A stretch of 64,000 nt of DNA, from NCBI RefSeq assembly GCF_011752565.1, contig NZ_VWXK01000022.1, forward strand, positions 1 through 64,000, read 5' to 3'. Positions within the stretch are counted from its first letter, which is position 1; each line of letters opens with the position of its first letter. The stretch is from Pantoea sp. Ap-967. Its GTDB lineage: Bacteria; Pseudomonadota; Gammaproteobacteria; Pseudomonadales; Pseudomonadaceae. Positions 18,835 to 26,373 of the stretch are shown one piece after another. The notes beneath the pieces were generated by a model. The model ran no database searches. It was not told the origin of the DNA and saw only the letters and a list, made by a program, of their open reading frames with translations. A program made the position numbers and the translations under genes.

Positions 18835-19685
18835 GCGCGCACGTCGAGGAAACTCGCCTGAGCCTTGGGCATATCGAACTGGCGGCGCACCTGTTCGGCC
18901 CGGCAGATGGCCTGCCGGTGATCGCCCTGCACGGCTGGCTGGACAACGCCAACAGTTTTGCCCGGCTGGCGCCACGCTTGAAGGGCCTGCGCATTGTTGC
19001 GCTCGACCTGGCCGGGCATGGCTATTCCGAGCACCGCCCGCCGGGTGCCGGCTACGCCTTGCCCGACTACGCCCATGATGTACTGCGCGTTGCCGAGCAG
19101 CTGGGCTGGAGCCGGTTTGCCCTGCTCGGGCATTCGCTGGGGGCGATTATTTCCGTGCAACTGGCAGGCGCCTTGCCCGAGCGGGTCAGCCACCTGCTGC
19201 TGATCGACGGGGTTATTCCGCCCACCGGCGCCGAGCAGGACGCCGGCGAGCGCCTGGGCATGGCCCTGCAGGCCCAATTGCGCCTGGATGGCAAGCGCAA
19301 GACGGTGTACGCCACTGTCGAGGAGGGTGTGCAGGCGCGCATGAAGGGCATGGTCGCGGTCAGCCGCGAGGCTGCCGAACTGTTGGCCCAGCGTGGGCTG
19401 ATGCCGGTGCCCGGGGGCTATAGCTGGCGCAGCGACAGCCGCCTGACCCTGCCTTCGCCGCTGCGCCTGAGCCAGGCCCAGGCCATGGCCTACGTGCGCC
19501 GGGTGGGTTGCCCGGCCAGCCTGGTGGTGGCGGCCGATGGCATGCTGGCGCGGCACACCGAGCTGCTGGAGCAGCTACCCTTCCAGCAGACGGTGCTGCC
19601 CGGCGGCCATCACCTGCACTTGAATGACGAGGCAGGCGCGGCCCTTGTCGCAGACTGTTTCAATCGCTTCCTTGGCTTTGCTTGA
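18831..19685 (+). CDS. Alpha/beta hydrolase (second of a pair)
   Basis: A 284-residue alpha/beta hydrolase translationally coupled to the first. The strand-helix HGWLDNANSFARLAPRL gives the oxyanion loop, LLGHSLGAIISVQLAG the Ser nucleophile, and VLPGGHHLHLND the C-terminal His. It resembles serine hydrolases of the haloalkane dehalogenase/epoxide hydrolase-like branch, but the nucleophile is Ser, favouring esterase activity. The adjacent pair may share substrates. Confidence 0.9.
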   Translation: MSAHVEETRLSLGHIELAAHLFGPADGLPVIALHGWLDNANSFARLAPRLKGLRIVALDLAGHGYSEHRPPGAGYALPDYAHDVLRVAEQLGWSRFALLGHSLGAIISVQLAGALPERVSHLLLIDGVIPPTGAEQDAGERLGMALQAQLRLDGKRKTVYATVEEGVQARMKGMVAVSREAAELLAQRGLMPVPGGYSWRSDSRLTLPSPLRLSQAQAMAYVRRVGCPASLVVAADGMLARHTELLEQLPFQQTVLPGGHHLHLNDEAGAALVADCFNRFLGFA

Positions 19686-19735
19686 CTTGCATCGGCCAAG
19701 TGCCGAGGCTTGGCGGGTTGAACAGGGAGACAACC

Positions 19736-19798
19736 ATGCAACTGCCAGACATCCTGGAGCTTCACTTCGGCGCTGAGCGCCGCCTGGGCCGCCGATGA
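19736..19798 (+). CDS. Candidate 20-residue upstream ORF
   Basis: ATG at 19736 follows GGGAGA with a five-base spacer and encodes a 20-residue peptide (starts MQLPDILELHFG, ends RRLGRR). Its TGA overlaps the ATG of the DUF4892 gene in an ATGA. The arrangement looks like a translated leader coupled to the downstream gene, since the DUF4892 gene has no ribosome binding site of its own. The peptide has acidic-hydrophobic and Arg-rich halves. No homology claim is made. Confidence 0.4.
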   Translation: MQLPDILELHFGAERRLGRR

Positions 19799-20589
19799 GC
19801 GCGCCCACAACCCTGCGCCTGGCCTTCGCGGCCTGCCTGGCGCTGGCCAGCCCGCTGCTGCTGGCCGGCACCCTGCCGGTTCCGGTCGACGGCAAAGTGG
19901 TGGACGAACGCCCGGCCGTGGAGCAGGAGCGCGTGTACCCACTGGGCCCGCTGCGCAAGATCAGCGGCAGGCTGCGGGTCGAGGACAAGGTCGAGAGCCG
20001 CGGCCTGGTCAGCTCGGTAACCTATGAATTGCCTGTCGAGCGCACCGCCCGCGAAGCCTTCACCAGTGCCCGCGAAGCCCTTCAGCAGGATGGCGGCTAC
20101 CCGTTGTTCTGGTGCCAGGGCCGCGACTGCGGCGAGGCCAGCCTGTGGGCCAACGACGTGTTCGCCAACGCCCGCCTCAACGGTGGCGACGAGCAACAGG
20201 CGTTCATCCTGCTGCGCCGGTCGGCCGAGCAAGCCGATACCCTGGTCGCGCTGTACAGCGTTACCCGTGGCAACCGCCGTGCCTACCTGCATGTCGAAGA
20301 GTTCGTCGCCGCCAGTGCGCTGGGCGACATACTGCCCACCGCCGCCACGGTGCTGCGCGAGATGCGCGACACCGGCAAGCTCGACTACCCTGACCTTGCC
20401 GAGCCACAGGCCAACTGGGTGGCGCTGCTGGCGCGCAGCCTGAACCTCGACAGCACCTTGCGCGCGAGCCTGAGCGGCGCCCAGGCCGAGGCCTGGCGCG
20501 AGCAACTGCTCAAGGCTGGCGTGCGTGACGGCCGGCTTGAGGTGGGCAGCGCGCCGACCGATGGCCTGCACCTGGAACTGATCCGTTGA
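19795..20589 (+). CDS. DUF4892 domain-containing exported protein
   Basis: A 264-residue protein with an N-terminal signal peptide (LAFAACLALASPLLLAGT, cleavage near residue 24). The body matches the DUF4892 family through the CQGRDCGEASLWANDVF block (about 104-120), with two Cys that may form a disulphide in the periplasm. Function unknown. The start lies in an ATGA overlap with a 20-residue upstream ORF. The AI-2E-family gene follows within ten bases. Confidence 0.85.
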   Translation: MSAPTTLRLAFAACLALASPLLLAGTLPVPVDGKVVDERPAVEQERVYPLGPLRKISGRLRVEDKVESRGLVSSVTYELPVERTAREAFTSAREALQQDGGYPLFWCQGRDCGEASLWANDVFANARLNGGDEQQAFILLRRSAEQADTLVALYSVTRGNRRAYLHVEEFVAASALGDILPTAATVLREMRDTGKLDYPDLAEPQANWVALLARSLNLDSTLRASLSGAQAEAWREQLLKAGVRDGRLEVGSAPTDGLHLELIR

Positions 20590-20598
20590 GTGAGCCCC

Positions 20599-21648
20599 AT
20601 GATGGTCAACAATGACCGCCTGCTGATCCAGATTCTGCTGCTGGCACTGCTGGGCGCCGCGCTGTGGGTAATGGCACCGTTCATTTCCGCCCTGCTGTGG
20701 GGGGCTATCCTGGCCTTCGCCAGCTGGCCGCTGATGCGCTTGCTCACGCGCCTGCTGGGCGGGCGTGAAACCCTCGCTGCCAGCCTGCTGACCACGGCCT
20801 GGATCCTGATCGTGGCGCTGCCGCTGGTGTGGCTGGGCTTCAACCTGGCCGACCACATTCGCGATGCCACCGCGTTCGTGCGCGATGTGCAAGTCGACGG
20901 CCTGCCCGATGCCCCCGACTGGCTCGGCAGCATTCCCTTGGTTGGCGAGCGCCTGGTCAGTGGCTGGCAATCGCTCGACCAGCAGGGCGCGGCCTTGCTG
21001 GCCACGGCCAAGCCCTACCTGGGCCAGGTCGGCAATTGGCTGCTGGCACGCAGCGCGCAGATCGGCAGCGGCATACTGGAACTGACCCTGAGCCTGGTGT
21101 TCGTGTTCTTCTTCTACCGCGACGGCCCGCGCCTGTCGGCCTTCGTGCTGCGCCTGCTGCAGCGGTTGGTGGGCGAGCGCGCCGATTACTACCTGGACCT
21201 GGTGGCCGGTACCGTGCAGCGTGTGGTCAACGGGGTGATCGGTACGGCGGCGGCGCAGGCCCTGCTGGCGCTGATCGGCTTCCTGATCGCCGGTGTGCCC
21301 GGTGCCATCGTGCTGGGGCTGGTGACCTTCATGCTCAGCCTGATCCCGATGGGGCCGCCGTTGGCGTGGATCCCCGCGACCGGCTGGCTAGCGTGGAAGG
21401 GCGAGTACGGGATGGCGGTGTTCCTGGGCATCTGGGGCACGTTCGTCATCAGCGGTGTGGACAACGTGCTCAAGCCTTACCTGATCAGCCGCGGCGGCAA
21501 CCTGCCGCTGGTGATCGTGTTGCTGGGGGTGTTTGGCGGGTTGATAGCCTTTGGCTTCATCGGCCTGTTCATCGGGCCAACCTTGCTGGCGGTGGGGTAT
21601 AGCCTGCTGCTGGATTGGAGCAGGCACTCGGAGCAGGCTCGGCAGTAA
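20599..21648 (+). CDS. AI-2E/PerM family membrane protein
   Basis: A 349-residue polytopic inner-membrane protein of the AI-2E transporter (PerM/TqsA/YdiK) family. It has two N-terminal hydrophobic segments, a soluble-looking middle (about 80-150), and five or so C-terminal segments including GFLIAGVPGAIVLGLVTFML and the family block PLAWIPATGWLAWKGEYG. Members have been linked to autoinducer-2 export or ion/proton exchange; which applies is unknown. Start could be ATG 20599 or 20602; a GTG at 20590 is less likely. Confidence 0.85.
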   Translation: MMVNNDRLLIQILLLALLGAALWVMAPFISALLWGAILAFASWPLMRLLTRLLGGRETLAASLLTTAWILIVALPLVWLGFNLADHIRDATAFVRDVQVDGLPDAPDWLGSIPLVGERLVSGWQSLDQQGAALLATAKPYLGQVGNWLLARSAQIGSGILELTLSLVFVFFFYRDGPRLSAFVLRLLQRLVGERADYYLDLVAGTVQRVVNGVIGTAAAQALLALIGFLIAGVPGAIVLGLVTFMLSLIPMGPPLAWIPATGWLAWKGEYGMAVFLGIWGTFVISGVDNVLKPYLISRGGNLPLVIVLLGVFGGLIAFGFIGLFIGPTLLAVGYSLLLDWSRHSEQARQ

Positions 21649-21656
21649 CCTGTGGC

Positions 21657-21699
21657 GGCCTCTTCGCGTGTAGACGCGGGCTTGCCCCGCAAAGAGGCC
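21657..21699. repeat. REP element
   Basis: Outer arms GGCCTCTT / AAGAGGCC around ACGCGGGCTTGCCCCGC. It lies between the AI-2E-family gene and kdpF; the remaining 135 bases to kdpF should hold the kdp promoter, with an AT-rich stretch at 21719-21740 but no clear boxes. Confidence 0.75.
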
Positions 21700-21834
21700 G
21701 GCCCAGACAACCCCACCTTCGATTTTTACGCATTCTTTATTCCTACCCCAACCTGCCCATCTCGCCCCTTTACGCCCCACCCTCGGACAATTCCCCCAAA
21801 GCGGTAAGAAACCGCGAACAGGGGAGTTGCAATC

Positions 21835-21924
21835 ATGTACATGCTCGACGGTCTGTCACTGCTGTTGGCAGTGGCCTTGGCGGTATACCTGCTGGTGGCG
21901 CTGCTGCGCGCCGATCGCAGCTAG
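21835..21924 (+). CDS. kdpF: KdpF, small subunit of the K+-transporting ATPase
   Basis: A 29-residue single-helix membrane peptide (MYMLDGLSLLLAVALAVYLL, then VALLRADRS). KdpF stabilises the KdpABC complex in the inner membrane. ATG at 21835 is preceded by GGGGAG. The stop is nine bases before the kdpA ATG, the usual kdpF position. It is too short for normal gene finders. Confidence 0.92.
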   Translation: MYMLDGLSLLLAVALAVYLLVALLRADRS

Positions 21925-21933
21925 GGAGCCGCC

Positions 21934-23628
21934 ATGCACAGTTACGACTACGCATTGCTACTGGCCTTCTTCGCCATCGTGCTGCTGCCGGCACCCTGGC
22001 TTGGGCGCTTCTACTACAAGGTCATGGAAGGCCAGCGCACCTGGCTGACGCCGCTGCTCGGGCCTGTGGAGCGGGGCTGCTATCGCCTGGCCGGGGTACG
22101 CGCCGAACAGGCGCAGAACTGGAAGCAATACACCTTGGCCCTGCTGGCCTTCAACCTGGCCGGCTTCCTGCTGCTGTTCGCCGTGCTGCTGCTGCAAGGC
22201 TACCTGCCCCTGAACCCGCAGCACCTGCCTGGCCAGGAATGGTCGCTGGCCTTCAACACGGCGGTGAGCTTCGTCACCAACACCAACTGGCAGGCCTACA
22301 GCGGTGAAGCCTCGGTCAGCTACCTGAGCCAGATGCTCGGCCTGACTGTGCAGAATTTCGTCAGCGCCGCCACCGGCCTTGCCGTGCTGGTTGCCCTGTG
22401 CCGTGGCATTGCCCGGCGCTCGACCACCAGCCTGGGCAACTTCTGGGTCGACATGACCCGCGCCACGTTCTACGGGCTGCTGCCGCTGTGCCTGCTGCTG
22501 GCACTGCTGCTGGTGTGGCAGGGCGTGCCGCAAACCTTCGCCGACTATGCCCATGCCGTAACCCTGCAGGGCGCCGACCAGGTCATCCCACTGGGCCCGG
22601 CCGCCAGCCAGATCGCCATCAAGCAACTGGGCACCAACGGCGGTGGCTTCTTCGGCGTCAACTCGGCCCATCCGTTCGAAAACCCCACCGCCTGGAGCAA
22701 CCTGTTCGAGGTGGCGTCGATCATCCTGATTCCGGTGGCGCTGGTGTTCACCTTCGGCCACTACGTCAAGGACCTGCGCCAGAGCCGCGCGATCATCGCC
22801 TGCATGCTGGCCCTGTTCCTGCTCGGCGGCGCCACTGCGCTGTGGGCGGAGTACCAGCCGAACCCGGCACTGGCAAGCGCCCAGGTGCAACAGGCACCGC
22901 CCATGGAAGGCAAGGAAAGCCGCTTTGGCACCACCGGCTCGGTGCTGTGGACGGTCACCACCACGGCGGCTTCCAACGGCTCGGTCAACGCCATGCACGA
23001 CAGCCTCAACCCGCTGACCGGCATGGTCGCGCTGGTCAACATGATGGTCGGCGAAGTGATTTTCGGCGGGGTTGGCGCAGGGCTCTACGGCATGCTGCTG
23101 TTCGTGCTGATCGCGGTGTTCCTGGCCGGGTTGATGATCGGCCGCACCCCGGAATACCTGGGCAAGAAGCTGCAGGCGCGGGAGGTGCAACTGTTGGTGG
23201 CAACCTTGCTGGTGATGCCGGTCGGCGTGCTGGTGCTCGGCGCCATCGCCGCCAGCCTGCCGGGCCCGGCAGGGGCGGTAAGCAACCCTGGCGCCCATGG
23301 CTTCAGCCAGCTGCTGTATGCCTACACCTCGGCCACTGCCAACAACGGGTCGGCGTTCGCAGGTTTCGGCGCTAACACGGTGTTTCACAACCTGATGATC
23401 GGCCTGGCCATGCTGATCGGCCGCTTCGGCTACATCCTGCCGGTTCTCGCCCTGGCCGGCAGTTTGGCGGCCAAGAACAGCGCGCCCCAGGGCCTGAACA
23501 GCTTTCCCACCCACGGCCCGCTGTTCGCCAGCCTGTTGCTGGTAACCATCCTGCTGGTCGGTGGCCTGACCTTCCTGCCGACTTTGGCCCTTGGGCCGAT
23601 TGCCGAGCAGTTGAGCCTGGGTTTCTGA
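21934..23628 (+). CDS. kdpA: Potassium-transporting ATPase subunit A
   Basis: The K+-binding and translocating subunit (564 residues) of the high-affinity Kdp pump. It has about ten membrane segments and the selectivity-filter-like motifs TNTNWQAY, GTNGGGFFGVNSAHPFENP, and SATANNGSAFAGF expected of the superfamily of K+ transporters. GGAG precedes the ATG, and kdpB follows after ten bases. Length is normal and the frame is intact. Confidence 0.97.
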   Translation: MHSYDYALLLAFFAIVLLPAPWLGRFYYKVMEGQRTWLTPLLGPVERGCYRLAGVRAEQAQNWKQYTLALLAFNLAGFLLLFAVLLLQGYLPLNPQHLPGQEWSLAFNTAVSFVTNTNWQAYSGEASVSYLSQMLGLTVQNFVSAATGLAVLVALCRGIARRSTTSLGNFWVDMTRATFYGLLPLCLLLALLLVWQGVPQTFADYAHAVTLQGADQVIPLGPAASQIAIKQLGTNGGGFFGVNSAHPFENPTAWSNLFEVASIILIPVALVFTFGHYVKDLRQSRAIIACMLALFLLGGATALWAEYQPNPALASAQVQQAPPMEGKESRFGTTGSVLWTVTTTAASNGSVNAMHDSLNPLTGMVALVNMMVGEVIFGGVGAGLYGMLLFVLIAVFLAGLMIGRTPEYLGKKLQAREVQLLVATLLVMPVGVLVLGAIAASLPGPAGAVSNPGAHGFSQLLYAYTSATANNGSAFAGFGANTVFHNLMIGLAMLIGRFGYILPVLALAGSLAAKNSAPQGLNSFPTHGPLFASLLLVTILLVGGLTFLPTLALGPIAEQLSLGF

Positions 23629-23638
23629 GGAATCATCC

Positions 23639-25693
23639 ATGAACATGCCCATTCCCGATATGAACGCGCCCCACGCTGCCAAGGACCAGACCCGCTTCGC
23701 CGCCCTGTGGCGCCCGGCGCTGGTGCAGGCCTTCGTCAAACTCGACCCGCGCCAGCTCAAACGCGCGCCGGTCATGCTGGTGGTGGCCCTGACCGCAGTG
23801 CTCACCACGGCCCTGTGCTTTGCCCCCGGCAACGGCGTCAGCAGCGGCGTGGCGGCGCAGATCGCCCTGTGGCTGTGGTTTACCGTGTTGTTCGCCAACT
23901 TCGCCGAAGCACTGGCCGAAGGCCGCGGCAAGGCCCGCGCCGACAGCCTCAAGGCCGGCAGCCAGGGGCTGACGGCGCAGCGGCGCAAGCGCGATGGCAG
24001 CTTCGAAACCGTCCTGGCCACGGCGCTGCGCAAGGACGATGTGGTGCGCGTGGTGGCCGGTGAGATGATCCCCGCTGACGGCGAGGTGCTCGAAGGCATC
24101 GCGGCGGTCAACGAGGCGGCCATCACCGGTGAGTCGGCGCCGGTCATTCGTGAGTCCGGTGGCGACCGCTCGGCGGTGACCGGCAATACCCGGCTGGTGT
24201 CCGACTGGCTGCTGATCCGCATCACCAGCAACCCCGGCGAGTCCACCCTGGACCGCATGATCGCCCTGGTCGAAGGCGCCAAACGGCAGAAAACCCCGAA
24301 CGAAATCGCCCTGGATATCCTGCTGATCGGCCTGACCCTGATTTTCCTGATCGTGGTGGTGACCCTGCAGCCCTTCGCCCATTTCGCCGGTGGCAGCCTG
24401 CCGCTGATCTTCCTCGCCGCGCTGCTGGTCACGTTGATCCCGACCACCATCGGCGGCCTGCTTTCGGCCATCGGCATCGCTGGCATGGACCGCCTGGTGC
24501 GGCTCAACGTGATCGCCCGCTCCGGCCGTGCGGTCGAGGCGGCTGGCGACGTGCACACGCTGATGCTCGACAAGACCGGCACCATCACCTTTGGCAACCG
24601 CCGCTGCAGCGCCCTGCACGCCGCCCCTGGGGTCACTGCCCGGGAGCTGGGGGAGGGCGCCTTGCTCGCCTCCCTGGCCGATGACACTGCCGAAGGCAAG
24701 TCGGTGGTCGAGTACCTGCGCCAGTTGCACGATTTCACCGAGCCGGCGCCTGGGCAGTACACGGCCATCGCCTTCAGCGCCGAAACGCGCCTGTCGGGCA
24801 TCGACTTCCAGCAGCACCGCTACCGCAAGGGCGCCGTCGATGCGCTGCTGGCCTTCGTCGGCATGCAGCGCCTGGAGATGCCGGCCGCCCTGGCCCGTGA
24901 AGTGGAGCGCATCGCCCAGAGCGGCGGCACGCCCCTGCTGGTGTGCCTGGACAGGCGCCTGTTGGGCGTGATCCACCTCAAGGACGTGGTCAAGCCCGGC
25001 ATCCGCGAACGCTTCGCCGAACTGCGCAAGCTGGGTATTCGCACGGTGATGGTCACCGGCGACAACCCGCTGACCGCCGCCGCCATCGCCGCCGAGGCCG
25101 GTGTTGACGACGTGCTTGCCGAAGCCACCCCGGAGAAGAAGCTGGCGCGCATTCGCCAGGAACAGAACGATGGCCGCCTGGTGGCGATGTGTGGCGACGG
25201 CGCCAACGACGCCCCGGCGCTGGCCCAGGCCGACGTCGGCATGGCCATGAACGATGGCACCCAGGCGGCGCGCGAGGCGGCCAACATGGTCGACCTGGAC
25301 AGCGACCCGACCAAGCTGCTGGATGTGGTGCAGGTGGGCAAGGAACTGCTGGTGACCCGTGGCGCACTCACCACCTTCTCCATTGCCAACGACGTGGCCA
25401 AGTATTTCGCCATCCTGCCGGCGTTGTTCGCCGCCATCTACCCGCAACTGGGTGTGCTCAACCTGATGCACCTGGCCAGCCCGCAGAGCGCGATCCTGTC
25501 GGCCATCGTGTTCAACGCGCTGATCATCGTCGTGCTGATTCCGCTGGCGCTGCGCGGTGTGCGCGTGCAGGCGGCGAGCGCGGCGCACCTGCTGCGGCGC
25601 AACCTGTTGATCTACGGGGTGGGCGGCATCGTCGTACCGTTTGCCGGGATCAAGCTGATCGACCTGCTGCTCACTGCCTTGCACCTGGTCTGA
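23639..25693 (+). CDS. kdpB: Potassium-transporting ATPase ATP-binding subunit B
   Basis: The catalytic P-type ATPase subunit (684 residues). DKTGTITFGN carries the phosphorylated Asp. TGES is present in AITGESAPVIRESGG, and MVTGDNPLTAAAIAAEAGVDD and CGDGANDAPALAQADVG give the hinge and Mg-binding motifs. Membrane helices flank these in the normal order. It is complete and lies between kdpA (10-base gap) and kdpC (10-base gap). Confidence 0.97.
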   Translation: MNMPIPDMNAPHAAKDQTRFAALWRPALVQAFVKLDPRQLKRAPVMLVVALTAVLTTALCFAPGNGVSSGVAAQIALWLWFTVLFANFAEALAEGRGKARADSLKAGSQGLTAQRRKRDGSFETVLATALRKDDVVRVVAGEMIPADGEVLEGIAAVNEAAITGESAPVIRESGGDRSAVTGNTRLVSDWLLIRITSNPGESTLDRMIALVEGAKRQKTPNEIALDILLIGLTLIFLIVVVTLQPFAHFAGGSLPLIFLAALLVTLIPTTIGGLLSAIGIAGMDRLVRLNVIARSGRAVEAAGDVHTLMLDKTGTITFGNRRCSALHAAPGVTARELGEGALLASLADDTAEGKSVVEYLRQLHDFTEPAPGQYTAIAFSAETRLSGIDFQQHRYRKGAVDALLAFVGMQRLEMPAALAREVERIAQSGGTPLLVCLDRRLLGVIHLKDVVKPGIRERFAELRKLGIRTVMVTGDNPLTAAAIAAEAGVDDVLAEATPEKKLARIRQEQNDGRLVAMCGDGANDAPALAQADVGMAMNDGTQAAREAANMVDLDSDPTKLLDVVQVGKELLVTRGALTTFSIANDVAKYFAILPALFAAIYPQLGVLNLMHLASPQSAILSAIVFNALIIVVLIPLALRGVRVQAASAAHLLRRNLLIYGVGGIVVPFAGIKLIDLLLTALHLV

Positions 25694-25703
25694 GGAGGCC
25701 ACC

Positions 25704-26249
25704 ATGAACACCTATGTACGCCCGGCCTTGAGCCTGATTGTGCTGATGACCGTGGTCACCGGCGCGCTGTACCCACTGGCCGTGACCGGGGTTGCCCAGT
25801 TGGCGTTCCCCGAACAGGCCAATGGCAGCCTGGTGCGCGATGAACAAGGGCAGGTGCGTGGGTCGGCGCTGATCGCCCAGGATTTCCAGAGCGATGGCTG
25901 GTTCCATGCGCGGCCCTCGGCAGGTGCCTACGCCACCGTGGCCAGCAGCGCGAGCAACCTGGCGCCGAGCAACCCGGCCTTGGCCGAGCGGGTCAAGGGC
26001 GATGCCGCGGCGCTGTACCAGGCGGCGCTGGGGCCGGTGCCCCAGGCCTTGCTGACCACTTCGGGCAGCGGCCTGGACCCGCACCTGCCGCCTGAAGCCG
26101 TGGCGTATCAGATTCCGCGCGTGGCGGCAGCGCGGCAGGTACCCCAGGCGCGCTTGCAAGCCTTGCTGGAACAGGCCACCCTCCACCCATTGATCGGGCC
26201 GCCGGTGGTCAATGTGCTGGCGTTGAACCAGGCGCTTGAGCGGCTTTGA
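25704..26249 (+). CDS. kdpC: Potassium-transporting ATPase subunit C
   Basis: A 181-residue subunit with one N-terminal membrane helix (LSLIVLMTVVTGALYPLAV) and a periplasmic domain carrying the conserved GSALIAQDF, FHARPSAG, ASNLAPSNPAL and SGSGLDPHLPPEA blocks. KdpC assembles with KdpAB and raises nucleotide affinity. GAGGAGG precedes the ATG. A REP doublet, not a classical terminator, separates it from kdpD. Confidence 0.96.
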   Translation: MNTYVRPALSLIVLMTVVTGALYPLAVTGVAQLAFPEQANGSLVRDEQGQVRGSALIAQDFQSDGWFHARPSAGAYATVASSASNLAPSNPALAERVKGDAAALYQAALGPVPQALLTTSGSGLDPHLPPEAVAYQIPRVAAARQVPQARLQALLEQATLHPLIGPPVVNVLALNQALERL

Positions 26250-26263
26250 AGGGCCGGCCTTGC

Positions 26264-26343
26264 GGGCCTCATCGCGAGCTTCGCTCGCTCCTACCGGTGA
26301 ACACATGCCCCCGTAGGAGCGAGCGAAGCTCGCGATGAGGCCC
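26264..26343. repeat. REP doublet between kdpC and kdpD
   Basis: Arms GGGCCTCATCGCGAGCTTCG...CTCGCTCCTAC and their reverse complement, separated by about 17 bases. The resulting long hairpin lies inside the presumed kdpFABC-kdpDE operon, where it could reduce read-through or stabilise the upstream mRNA. Confidence 0.85.
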
Positions 26344-26373
26344 AAGAAGCCTGTGCACATCTAAGGATCGAAC

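Noticed and set aside
21958..25711. Two very long antisense frames across kdpA and kdpB
   Set aside because: Both are low-complexity GC shadows; the kdp genes account fully for the region.
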